From Papilionanthe hookeriana x Papilionanthe teres (taxonomy: Eukaryota > Streptophyta > Magnoliopsida > Asparagales > Orchidaceae): a DNA stretch of 64,000 bases. Every line of letters begins with the position of its first letter. Positions within the stretch are counted from its first letter, which is position 1. The position numbers and the translations under genes are program-made. Below the pieces are notes generated by a model. The model saw only the letters and a list, made by a program, of their open reading frames with translations. It had not been told where the DNA came from and searched no databases. The stretch covers positions 744,001 through 808,000 of the forward strand of contig CM040421.1 in the NCBI GenBank assembly GCA_022702705.1, given 5' to 3'. Positions 1-9,900 of this stretch are shown here, piece after piece.

Positions 1-420
1 ACCTTCACGGACAATGACCTACTACTTAGGACAGCAGACCACAACCGACCGTTGTACATTTCAGTTACAATTGGGAAGTTTACACTCTCCAGAGTATTGG
101 TGGATCCAGGAGCATCAATCAATATAATGAATCTTCAAACACTAGCATACTTGGAAATTGATGCTCGCGAGCTCGAAGCGGACAAAATGTTATTAAGAGG
201 ATTCAACCAGAAAGGAGAAAGAGCCCTCGGATCGATAACATTGTTAATGAAGACCGGTGACTTAGCAAAGAGAACCGCAAAATTTCACATAATTGATTCA
301 GAAACGTCATTCAACGCTCTACTGGGCCGACCATGGATACATGAAAATAGGATGGTACCATCATCCCTACATCAGTGCATCAAATACTACGATGGAGGGA
401 AACGAGTGCATCAAAGGTGA
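1..420 (+). pseudogene. Copy A aspartic protease (3' part of gag-protease region)
   Basis: Retropepsin-like aspartic protease that would cut the Gag-Pol polyprotein. Reading frame 1 is open from the window edge to 420. The catalytic loop reads VLVDPGASINIM near 100-135, with DPG where many retropepsins have DTG/DSG. The flap-distal LLGRPWIHE motif lies near 320-345. The frame is lost near 395-420, where copy B reads on smoothly (NRGEQCIKGD); the polypeptide continues here in frame 2 from about 395. The upstream gag part is outside the window. The family assignment is secure from the pairing with copy B at 57125-57600; activity is not expected because of the frameshift. Confidence 0.85.
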
Positions 421-1435
421 CTTACAACCATTCTCGGTACATGAAATTGGAATCCATGAAGATGCGACTTATTACGCACCTCCGAAGAAAACAATCTTCT
501 CCAGAGATACCGTAAAAAATGAAGCAAAGGAAGTTCGGGACGACGAAGAACCTGAAGTTCTAGTCCAACAGTCACTCACCACTCCCTTACGGCGAGATGG
601 TGAAGGTTTCTCCACAACTCGCATCCGAGGTCGAGACCGGGGACGAGGTCGTGGCAGAGATGTTAAGACAGTTGGGCAGAGGAAACCAGCCATCAATGTT
701 GATTGGGAAGAGAGTTCTGAAGAAGAAAAAGAGATTAAGCAAGAAGCAGCGACAATAAGTCGGAAGAAGCCACAATTCAGGATTTCTCTCGAAGATGAAA
801 AGAACGAGGAGAAGATTAACCACTATGTACATACTATGACCCTGACCCTGATCCATTCTAATAAGATCGAGGGTTTGGTGGTCAAAGAGGTACGTAGCAG
901 CGGTGCAAAGCCCATCAAATTCTATCGTGGTGCTCCTTCCTCCAATACTGAAAACAACGTACAATTTGAAGATGTCACTTCTTCTGAATTAATGGAATTG
1001 CCTTTTGAGTGGTACTCTCCCTGTGTTCAAAATTTAATTCAGCATGGTTTCTTACCTCGAAAATGGACAAAAGGTCAATCACAACATTTTAAAAAATTAT
1101 GGAATAACTCCGGTCGTCCACCCAATTCAAAACATGGTCTCGGATTCGGCACAGTAGGATCAGTTGACGATACTAAATTTTGCTTGGTTGTCACTTGCGA
1201 GTCTAATGAAAACTGCATGGAAACTACAGAAGAATTTGAAGATTTACAAATTGGAAACGCTCCACCAGAGTTCGAAGAAGAGATCAAATCTACAATAGAA
1301 GAGTTAACGGAAGTTAACTTAGGTACTAGCGAAGAGCCTAGACCTACCTTTGTTAGCTCCTTACTCAATAAAGAAGACTCCGAAGAAATAATCAAGTTAT
1401 TAATGGAATTTAAAGACTGTTTTGCTTGGAGCTAC
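396..1435 (+). pseudogene. Copy A protease-RT linker and RT N-terminus, interrupted
   Basis: Frame 2 is open from 293 and meaningful from about 395 (ECIKGDLQPFSVHEIGIHED). It is an acidic, low-complexity linker with an RG-rich patch (RDRGRGRGRD near 630-660). It then runs to the start of the RT domain (LLMEFKDCFAWSY at about 1400-1435). This long linker between protease and RT is typical of Tat elements. The frame is cut exactly at 1435/1436 by a minus-strand solo LTR. The coding sequence resumes at 3099 after the duplicated GCTAC. The equivalent in copy B is 57541-58680. Confidence 0.8.
1431..1435. repeat. Target-site duplication GCTAC, left copy
   Basis: GCTAC here and at 3099-3103 flank the 1663 bp insertion. 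Removing the insertion and one copy restores the sequence seen uninterrupted in copy B near 58672-58680. This gives the insertion boundaries to the base. Confidence 0.92.
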
Positions 1436-3098
1436 TGACCCACAATTTTATATTATGATATTTTAATTTGATTACAACGAAGCCAAAAACTTGACCCCGC
1501 TATATTATATGTATAGAATTGTAATTGTTTATGTTGTGGATGCTACGCAAGTATACATATCGTATCAAGTAATACAGGGCTCTAGTGGAGTCCTCGTTAT
1601 CGATCCCACAGGGAAAGAGAAAATTAAATAACAACTAATTTTAAATTAATAATAATAGTAATAATAATAATAATAATCATATACGAAAATTTGGAATTCT
1701 GAATTTAAGCGCAATAAAGTAAACTAAGTATTTTAATTAGATAAATTAACTAAGTAGAAAATTAATACGAATTGCAAGTGTAGGAAATAAAACTAATTGC
1801 TAAATAAGTCTTAACTATTCAGAAAAAGTATCTTTCCCCTTGTTTAGAAATTTAAGTGATTGATGAATTTAAATAGATAATGTTAAGGTATTGTGACAAA
1901 TAGGAGTATTCCTACTCTTTACCCTTTGGTTCAGGTGTAAGGAATATTGACTAATCCTATGTTTGATTACTGAATCTGCAGCTAGGCTGGGAGGATACCG
2001 ACTGCCACTTCAGAGCTCCCACGTTCCCCTCGCCTGAGGGCTAACATCTACACTTCAGCTCTCAAACAATAGGACTGAATTGAATATTTTAGTGTGTCAC
2101 ACTAAAATGCTCAATTTTACGCCCAGTGATATTATTTCCCTATTTATTTGCACCCTCCTTCCAAGGCTTTTGAATTTCCCCGAATATCAGATGTAATTTT
2201 TACTATAGTTGATAATCAACATATTTTAACAAATCAAATGGCCAGTTTGAAAAGTAAATTAAGTTTTAAGTAAAAATTATCACAATTTATTAATATATAA
2301 AAGTACTTCTATTTTTATTTCATCAAGTCACTTAATTTCATAAACAGGGAGAAAGACTAAATAAACTACTCAGAATGCATGGAAACTAAACTAAGCATGG
2401 ATTTCATTTAAAGTTTAAAACAATAAATACAAATACTTATCTTAATTTATCCCCAAGCAGACTCCTTGCAGTTCCTTTGACTCTTCCTTCCAGTACAGCA
2501 CGACTCACTAAATACTCACTAAAGACTCAAAATAACTCACTTATAACACTTAGAACACAAAAGTTTGGACTTAGAACACAAAGACTGCACACAAAATAAC
2601 ACTAAAATAACACACTTAGAACACAAAAGTAACACACAAATAACACACAAAAGACTTAATTTCGGCTTCTATATATAGAGGTAAGCAAAGGACCAAGAGG
2701 TGTGTAAGCATCTCTTCAAAAAGTGTCCAGGTTCAATGTATCTGCACCATTTGAACTAGCTCGCCGTCGGCGACGAACTACCTCTCTGTCGGCGAGGCTT
2801 CTAGAAGATCTTCAACCGCTCTAGCTCGCTGTCAGCGGGCTCGGGCTCGCTGTCAGCAAGACAGTTATAAATCCTTCAGAATTTTCTTCTCGTAACCTCG
2901 CCGTCGGCGGGCTCGATCTCGCCGTCGGCGACTCAGCACAAATTGCATGATTTTGCTCCAAATTCGCTCCTTTTTATGATTTTTGCTTTTATCACCTAAA
3001 TTCTTCATTCCTGCAATAAAATAAAGAAAATACCCTTCTTTAAAGTGCAATTTCATCAAAAATAGGTATGAATTTCTTAATAAAATTTTCAGCGATCA
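1436..3098 (-). mobile_element. Athila-type solo LTR inserted in the RT of copy A
   Basis: 1663 bp element with TG...CA ends (plus strand TGACCCACAA ... GCGATCA) flanked by GCTAC duplications. Read on the minus strand it starts TGATCGCTG and contains the same landmarks as the LTRs of E1 and E2: CCTATTTTTGATG, GCACTTTAAAGAAGG, CCCTGTGGGATCGAT and ACTTGCGTAG. No internal domain is present, so this is a solo LTR left by LTR-LTR recombination. It has no ORF of note. It holds GC-rich near-palindromic repeats at 2760-2935 in an otherwise AT-rich sequence, and an AAT-type microsatellite near 1645-1675. Confidence 0.9.
2758..2935. repeat. Cluster of GC-rich near-palindromic CGCCGTCGGCG repeats
   Basis: Variants of CTCGCCGTCGGCGA or CTCGCTGTCAGCG occur six times (near 2760, 2790, 2823, 2846, 2896 and 2920). 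Each core GCCGTCGGC can fold on itself. The block stands out sharply from the AT-rich LTR and lies where E1, E2 and E3 carry their own different GC-rich blocks. Confidence 0.75.
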
Positions 3099-3103
3099 GC
3101 TAC
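3099..3103. repeat. Target-site duplication GCTAC, right copy
   Basis: Second copy of the 5 bp host sequence bordering the solo LTR. RT coding sequence of copy A resumes here (YDEMPG). Confidence 0.92.
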
Positions 3104-4283
3104 GATGAGATGCCAGGATTAGCTCCAGAGGTCGCAGTCCATAAGCTAGGAGTGGATTACGCTTCGTTCCGATCGGACAAGGTCCCGGAAGAATGCGTCT
3201 AGAAATTGAACAACAAGTCATAGTTAAAGTTAAAAAGCTAATAGACGCCAAATTTGTCCTTGAAGACCAATACCTGACTTGGTTAGCCAATGTGGTACCA
3301 GTCAAGAAGAAGAATGGTCAGATCAGAATTTGTGTGGATTTCAGAGATTTAAACAAGGCATGTCCAAAAGATGAATTCCCTCTACCGATCCTAGAATTAA
3401 TGATCGACATTGCTTCAACACATGAAATATTCTCATTCATGGATGGATCTTCAGGATACAACCAGATAAAAATGGCTCCAGAAGATGAAAAACTTACAAC
3501 ATTCAGAACGCCGATCGGAGTATATTGCTACACAGTGATGCCATTCGGACTGAAGAACGCAGGAGCAACATACCAGAGAGCGATGACAAGAATTTTTGAT
3601 GATCTCATTCACAATCAAGTCGAATGCTACGTGGATGATGTGGTCATCAAAAGCAAAGTAAAGGAAAACCACTTGTATGATTTGAGAATTGTTTTCGAAC
3701 GATTAAGACAATTTAACCTTAAGATGAACCCCTTAAAATGCGCCTTCGGCGTCACCTCCGGGAAATTCTTAGGATTCGTTGTCCGACATCGTGGAATTGA
3801 AATCGACCCGGAAAAGATTAAAGCTATCTTAGAAATGCCACCTCCTAGAACCTTAAAACAACTATGATCTTTTCAAGGGAAGCTGACATATCTTCGACGC
3901 TTTATCTAGAACTTGTCAGGTAGGTGTCAGCCTTTCTCATCATTAGTTAAAAAAGACGCCAAATTTATTTGGGAAGAGAAATGCCAGAAGGCCTTCGAGG
4001 ACATTAAACAATATTTAATGAAACCTCATGTCTTAGCAGCCCCAGTCTCAGGTAGACCATTGATACTTTATACCGCGGCTTTAGACGACTCTCTCGGAGC
4101 CCTGTTAGCCCAGGTCAATGATGAGGGTAAAGAAAATGCTCTTTACTACCTAAGCCGTCGTTTACTTCTGACGGAAGTAAAGTATCCCACAATTGAAAAG
4201 CACTGTTTGGCCCTGATCTTCGCCGCTCAAAAGCTCGGGCACTACATGCTTTCTCATAAGGTCAACTCCGATCTCGAAATTTA
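3099..4283 (+). pseudogene. Copy A reverse transcriptase and first RNase H
   Basis: RNA-dependent DNA polymerase plus gypsy-type RNase H that would copy the element RNA in cytoplasmic particles. The best-kept frame runs 3193-3867. Its RT motifs are in order: DFRDLNKACPKDEFPLP, FMDGSSGYNQIKM, MPFGLKNAGATYQ, and the catalytic box YVDD at 3628-3639. A TGA at 3865-3867 replaces CGA of copy B (C to T, as expected from methylcytosine deamination), and a second stop lies near 3907. RNase H motifs follow at 3913-4270 (LYTAALDDSLGALLAQ, LSRRLL, TIEKHCLALIFAAQKL). The frame is lost near 4268, where A has one extra base relative to B. Non-functional. Confidence 0.9.
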
Positions 4284-5038
4284 ATCCATTGCAATACTTG
4301 ATGACCCGTCCAACGCTTTCTGGCAGACTTGCCAGGTGGTCAATGATATTATTACAATTCGATATAACTTTCGTGCCTCTTTGTGCCGTAAAGGGATAAG
4401 TCCTAGCAGACTTCCTCACAGCACACCCTTTGCTGGCAGAATCCCCTCTCAATGACGACTTGCCAGATGAACAAATAATGAGCTTAGAAGACCCTGATGA
4501 TCGATGTTGGGAATTATATTTCGACGGAGCATCTTCAGCACACAAAGATGAAGAATCGCAAGTGATAGTGCCCGGTAAGGCAGGAATCAGACTAATCTTT
4601 ATAACACCAGAGCGGGAGATGTTAAGATACTCCTACCACTTGGCAGAGCCGTGTACAAACAACGAAGCAGAATACGAAGCTCTCATAACAGGACTGGAAT
4701 TAACTATTCAAATGGGGATAACAAACATCAACATCTACGGGGATTCGCAGTTAATCATTCAACAGATCGCCGGACAAGTACGAAGTTTAAAGCCAAGACT
4801 CGAGCAATACTTCCAGTATGCCATACAGTTGTTGGAACAGATTCCGAATGTGACGATCTACAAAATTCCCATAAAAGAAAACGCTTTAGCAGATGCGTTA
4901 GCCCACCTCACAAAAGAATTTGCTTACTTGCAAGATGAATCAGTAGAAGTGTCGGTTCACGGACGTCGAGTCCTATCACGGCTCGACATAGACACAATAC
5001 ACAAATCGAAAAAGAAAAAGAATCGATTGCAGCGGTGA
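4284..5038 (+). pseudogene. Copy A archaeal-type RNase H (aRNH)
   Basis: The second RNase H domain, a hallmark of the Tat lineage, follows the first with a short linker. Frame 2 is open at 4430-5038. Active-site acidic residues are visible in ELYFDGASS, NNEAEYEALITGLELT, IYGDSQLIIQQI and ENALADALAHL (D-E-D-D pattern). Copy B carries the same domain at 60083-60500. The stretch 4284-4429 is the tether after the first RNase H, with frame breaks. Presumed role: removing RNA from RNA:DNA hybrids alongside the first RNase H. Confidence 0.88.
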
Positions 5039-6281
5039 CGAGAAAACACATAAGATTGGCGACAGCCATTAATGAACTACACCGCAAACGAGAAAACTAC
5101 CGGACGATAGGTCGTTAGCCCATCGGATCAAGAAAAGAACTCTGTCCTACGCATTAATAAACAACACGTTATACAGAAGGTCTTTTGATCAAATGTGGCT
5201 AAGGTGCCTAAGCGGGTCTGAGGCCTGTAAAATTGTTAAAGAGGTGCATTCAGGACTCTGTGGCGCTCACCAGTCGGGTCCGAAGATGAAAATGAAAATT
5301 AAAAGACTAGGGTACTACTGGCCCTCGATGATGACCGACTGCATGAAAATCGCCAAGAGCTGTCACCAATGCCAAGTGCACGGAGTGGTTCTACACCAAC
5401 CTACAAATGTGCTACATCCGACAATTGCGTCGTAGCCATTTGAATGTTGGGGCATCTTCAAAAGGACATCGCTTCATTCTTGCGGCTACAGATTACTTTT
5501 CCAAGTGGGCAGAGGCAGTTCCACTCAGAGAAGTGAAAGCACACCACGTGCTACAGTTTTTCAAGAACCAAGTTGTCTACCGTTTCGAAGTGCCGCGCAG
5601 AGATCATCTCGGATAATGGGTCGGCATTCGAAGCACGCAAATCAACAATTTTGTCGGGAGACACGGAATCGACCGGCGGTATTCAACAATTTACTATCCA
5701 AGAGCAAACGGCCCAGTCGAGGCTTTTAATAAAACTCTCGTTCAAATTTTAAAGAAAACTTTGGATGATAATAAGAGAAATTGACACGAAAAGTTATTAG
5801 AAGCCTTATGGGCCTACCGGACAATCTTCAGAACTCCTACTCAAGCTACACCTTACGCTCTGGTGTATGGGTTCGAGGCAGTGTTACCCTTAGAGGTCCA
5901 GCTTCCTTCACTCAGAATTGCAGTTGCAAACAAAATCACGATAGAAGAGAATGCCAAATTACGACTAGAGGAGTTGGAAAGCCTAGAAGGGAAAAGACTT
6001 GCAACGCATCAGAATTTAGAACTATACCAGCTAAGATGGTTCAAGCCCATGACATACTGGTCCGCCCAAGAACCTTCAAAGTTGGTGACTTAGTTCTCGT
6101 TCTCAAGAGACCAATCCTTGCACATCGCAAGATAGGAGGAAAATTTGAACCCACTTGGGAAGGACCGTTTGTGGTTGAGGTAGTCTACTCAGGAGGCTCC
6201 TACCAGCTAGTGAATTGCCAAGGAGAACGACATATGCTTCCGATCAACGGACGATACTTGAAGAAGTATTACACTACCTGA
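5039..6281 (+). pseudogene. Copy A integrase
   Basis: Integrase of the Pol polyprotein. The zinc-binding HHCC region lies at 5193-5390 (VHSGLCGAHQSG, CHQCQVHG). The core starts near 5430, but about 29 bases present in copy B (61028-61056 region, GTDIVVPIEPP) are missing at 5454, removing the first catalytic aspartate. The second aspartate region is SDNGSAF near 5607, and a base inserted in CCGCGCAGAG shifts frame just before it. The glutamate region is near 5715. A TGA at 5784 replaces TGG. The GPF-type C-terminus (EPTWEGPFVVEVV, INGRYLKKYY) ends at 6281. No chromodomain. Inactive. Confidence 0.87.
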
Positions 6282-6361
6282 TGTTTAGAAGGAATGAATT
6301 CTTCATCCCTAGAAGCACGGGCGAAGTAATTACTTATGACTGGGTCCGAACCCAAAAATAA
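6281..6361 (+). CDS. 26-codon ORF overlapping the integrase stop (TGATG)
   Basis: ATG at 6281-6283 overlaps the integrase stop codon TGA (6279-6281). The 26-residue product starts MFRRNEFFIPRSTGE. Copy B has the same overlap at 61883-61887, with a shorter reading frame of 22 codons. It may only be the ancestral pol tail after a stop change. No function can be assigned. Confidence 0.3.
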   Translation: MFRRNEFFIPRSTGEVITYDWVRTQK

Positions 6362-6593
6362 TAAAAAATGTGCTAAAATAAATAAAATCATGATAATAAA
6401 ATTTTCCTTGTTCTCTCTTCCAAATCAAAATCTTTTCCCGATCTTTTTCCACTTCATTCCTGTTGAATTTAAAAATACAAAAGGAATAATAAAAAAAAAG
6501 AGAAAAAGAAAACTCTGTCTCCAATAAACATTTTCTTAATGTTCTTGTTCTTAGTACAGCCCCTGATCCTTTTCCTTGTCTTTTCTCAAGGAA
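6362..6593 (+). promoter_or_regulatory. Spacer before the ALKBH ORF with splice-acceptor-like end
   Basis: AT-rich non-coding stretch between integrase and the next ORF, ending in the pyrimidine-rich TTTTCCTTGTCTTTTCTCAAG with AG at 6589-6590, four bases before the ATG at 6594. Copy B ends in CTTGTCTTTTCGCAG at the same place (AG at 62180-62181). A pyrimidine tract plus AG immediately before a downstream ORF suggests a 3' splice site producing a subgenomic mRNA. This is inference; no transcript data are available. Confidence 0.5.
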
Positions 6594-8069
6594 ATGTCGA
6601 ACGGGCGGTTGGTCCCGAACTTTAGAAATGGCGTAAGCCTTGCACTCGACGAAAAGAGGGTGAAAGATGGAGCGATAATAGAGATTGACTCGGACTTCGC
6701 ACCGGTGGGCTCGCAATACGAGGAAGGTGACTCGGGTCCGCCGATCGAGAGGAACTGCCCGGTCGGACGATAATGAAAGTGGGTGGCCCAAGCCACCAAC
6801 CCGACAGAAGAAAAGGAAAACAAACACCGAGGAGGACAAGAGAATCGAGTCCGTAGTCGCTACGGCGGAGGGCAGGCTCGTCAGCGCCGCGCCCACAGAG
6901 ATTCAGAAAGTACAAAGAGCTACTCTCACAACTACTCAGCGAAGAAATAAAAATCACCGTATCCTCAAAATGTTAACTAAACTAGCAGCGTACCAACGCG
7001 ATGAGGCAGTCGCTACTACCAGTGCATATACTTCAAGGATACCGGTTCGCCAGGAACCTGAAGAAAGGAGGCCAGCTCCAAGGATAACAGAAGAGACCGG
7101 GGAAATCTCAAGGAGATCAAAAGAAGGAAGGCTACCACGCCACCGGATAAAGCCACCGGTAATGCATGACCTTGTTGCGAAGCAACCCCGGATGATGTCC
7201 CGACGGAGACCATCCCCGAGGAGCCGAGGTATGCGGGGAGAACGCGAAGGGATTGAGCCATATATCCCACGATATGTCACCAGGCCTCGCCATTTGCAGA
7301 TTATTCCAGAATACGAGCTAGAAAGAATGCGGAATGTTGAGAAGCAAACTTTTGAATACTTCGAGAGAATTAGAGGCAGGAGGATCAATATACTAGAAGG
7401 CCTCGTGCTACATACAAACATGTTCTCAGAATACGAACAACAACAAATCGTGGACTGCATCCGAGATTTGAAAAGAATGGGTCGAGCAGGCCGCTTAAGA
7501 GAAAAAACCTACTCGGAACCCCGGAGATGGATGCCAGGGAAAGGGAGAATTAAAATACAATGTGGATGCTGCTACAACTTCGCGAGAAGACGGGAAGGGA
7601 AACCCACCGGGGATACTCCGTCATGGCAAGGTAGATCCAATGCCATTAGTCATCAAAAGGATGGTAAAGAGAATGATAACATGGAGGGTACTACCAGCAG
7701 ATTGCATACCCAACAGTTGCATCATTAACATTTACAAGAAGGGTGACTGCATACCCCCGCACATAGATCACCACGACTTTGTCAGACCTTTCTGCACAGT
7801 TTCTTTTCTGAATGAGTGTAATATCATGTTCGGATCTGACCTCCGGATAGCAGGCCCGGAGTGAGTTCGAGGGCCGAGTAAAGATACCATTACCGGTAGG
7901 TTCCGTCATGATACTAAAGGGCAACAGAGCAGATGTCGCTAAACATTGCATACCAGGAGTACCAATGAAGTGGATCTCAGTTACTTTCAGAAGGATGTAT
8001 GACAGAAAAGCACCTTACCACTTCCAACCAGACCCAGAGCTAGAGAGCCTCTGGCCTTACGAGCTATGA
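6594..8069 (+). pseudogene. ORF1-like/ALKBH9-10-type RNA demethylase fusion, copy A
   Basis: Start ATG 6594 (MSNGRLVPNFRNG), stop TGA 8067-8069, about 490 codons in three frames (3, then 1 from about 6740, 2 from about 7590, 3 from about 7862). N-terminal 120 residues resemble ORF1 of copy B (VVATAEGRLVSAAPT, LTTTQRRNKNHRI) and hold a basic cluster RQKKRK that may be a nuclear signal. From about 7405 comes an AlkB-type 2-oxoglutarate/Fe(II) dioxygenase domain: RRWMPGKGR, CCYNFA, GILRHGKVDP, SCIINIYKKGD (NxY), PPHIDHHDFVRPFCTVSFL with HxD at 7760-7768, NECNIMFGSDL, and AKHCIPGVP with the distal His at 7944-7946. The wording matches plant ALKBH9/ALKBH10, known m6A erasers of mRNA. The first Arg of the RxxxxxR pair is Trp (TGG 7971-7973). 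Broken here, but the same gene is in copy B. Confidence 0.88.
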
Positions 8070-8904
8070 GTTACATGGAAAATATCACACCTCCAACGTA
8101 CATCCATACGACATCCTTGCCAAGGATGGCTTGGAAGGTGATGTTATTGACCATGTACCTCACTATTCGGACATGGATTTTTGACGGATGCCTTTTTGGA
8201 TGGATCGACAAAGATCATACATAGTCGATTTTGAGTCTACATGGATTGTATGAGATGTATTCCGGATCGAGTTGTATGATGTATCTTCGACATGATTGGA
8301 ATGAAAGTGACCATGTCACATTTTAGCCTTCACCTCTTTTGTGCAAATTGATCAGGAAACGCCATTAAAGTTAAATGAACTTCGAACAAAGAACGAGAAA
8401 AAAACAAAAAGAATAAAAGAAAACTTTCCTTAAAAATCTAAAAAAAATGATGAACGCCAAACTCACATGAACATTAAATGAACGATAAAATAAATTTGAA
8501 TTGTTAAAGGACAAACAAAATAAACACAAATTTTGAATCAAATCTTAATCAAATTCAAATTCAACCTTCCAGATTTAGAATCAAATCTCAATCAGATTCA
8601 AACTCAACCTTCCAAATCTGAAATCCAATCCGTTCTACTCTCTCCCTTGTCTGGGATGGAAGCGGTCAATTCCATTGATACGGAGCCACGAGGTTTTTGA
8701 TTCGGATCTGATGGCGAGGAATTGTATCCAATCCAAACCAGCAACTTTCGATCAACTCTTTTGAGTGGGATATGTAGCATCTACGTATTCCCTCCTAATC
8801 TGTTTCTTTCCATAAAAATCTTTTACAACTTTCATGAAATCCTCGAAACACCAAATTCCACGCTTTTCAAATCAACACTACAAATCTTTGCAAAATCAAT
8901 TACC
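8070..8904 (+). other. Copy A 3' UTR, upstream part
   Basis: No ORF. The first 270 bases (to about 8340) are well conserved with copy B (63661-63950). They include a short stem GTGAC-CAT-GTCAC near 8309-8321. After that the sequence becomes A-rich with no recognisable gene. Confidence 0.6.
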
Positions 8905-9900
8905 ATTCAAAATCAAATTCTTGGGGTTGAGGATTTTATATCCGATACTGCATTGCTTTAGGTTCTTTCCCTATCGCAATGAAATACCTCAAAATCAAAT
9001 TCTTGGGGTTGAGAATTTTACATCCGATACTGCATTGCTTTAGGTTCTTTCCTATCGCAATGAAATACATCAAAATAAAATTCTTGGGGTTGAGGATTTT
9101 ACATGAGATACTGCATTGCTTTATGATTCTTTCCCTATCGCAATGAAATACATCAAAATCAAATTCTTGGGGTTGAGGATTTTACATCCGATACTGCATT
9201 ACTTTAGGATTCTTTCCCTATCGTAATGAAATACATCAAAATCAAATTCTTGGGGTTGAGGATTTTACATCTGATACTGCATTGCTTTTGGATTCTTTCC
9301 CTATCGCAATGAAATACATCAAAATCAAATTCTTGGGGTTGAGGATTTTACATCCGATACTGCATTGCTTTAGGATTCTTTCCCTATCGCAATGAAATAC
9401 ATCAAAATCAAATTCTTGGGGTTGAGGATTTTACATCCGATATTGCATTGCTTTAGGTTCTTTCCCTATCGCAATGAAATACATCAAAATCAAATTCTTG
9501 GGGTTGAGGATTTTACATCGAATCATCGCATTGCTTTAGGATTCTTTCCCTATCGCAATGAAATACATCAAAATCAAATTTTTGGGGTTGAGGATTTTAC
9601 ATCCGATACTGCATTGCTTTAGGTTCTTTCCCTATCACAATGAAATACATCAAAATCAAATTCTTGGGGTTGAGGATTTTACATCCGATCTTGCATTGCT
9701 TTAGGTTCTTTCCCTATCGCAATGAAATACATCAAAAATCAAATTCTTGGGGTTGAGGATTTTACATCCGATACTGCATTGCTTTAGGTTCTTTCTCTAC
9801 TGCAATGAAATACAACAAAATCAAACTCTTGAGGTTAAGGATTTTACATCCAATACCGCATTGCTCTGAGATCTCTCCTCATTGTAATGGTTCAATCCAA
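8905..9900 (+). repeat. 3' UTR tandem repeat, 82-83 bp unit, about 12 copies
   Basis: The marker TTGGGGTTGA recurs at 8921, 9003, 9084, 9167, 9250, 9333, 9416, 9498, 9582, 9664 and 9747, with a decayed copy at about 9829, giving steps of 81-84 bp. Each unit carries ATTTTACATCCGATACTGC, then CTTTCCCTATCGCAATG. Short ORFs crossing it are artefacts of the repeat. Tandem repeats in this region are known for Tat/Ogre elements and are thought to seed satellite DNA. Confidence 0.95.

Noticed and set aside
6622..7460. Long minus-strand ORFs opposite the ALKBH fusion ORF (e.g. 6954-7460, 168 codons)
   Set aside because: Shadows of the real plus-strand coding region; no recognisable motifs and not open in copy B at the same place.
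6594..8069. ALKBH sequence as an ordinary host gene disrupted by transposons
   Set aside because: It occurs in both element copies in the same position, between integrase and the shared 3' UTR, and is fused to an ORF1-like N-terminus.
8905..9900. Possible CRISPR array
   Set aside because: The units are contiguous, 82-83 bp long with no unique spacers, and lie in a plant retrotransposon 3' UTR.
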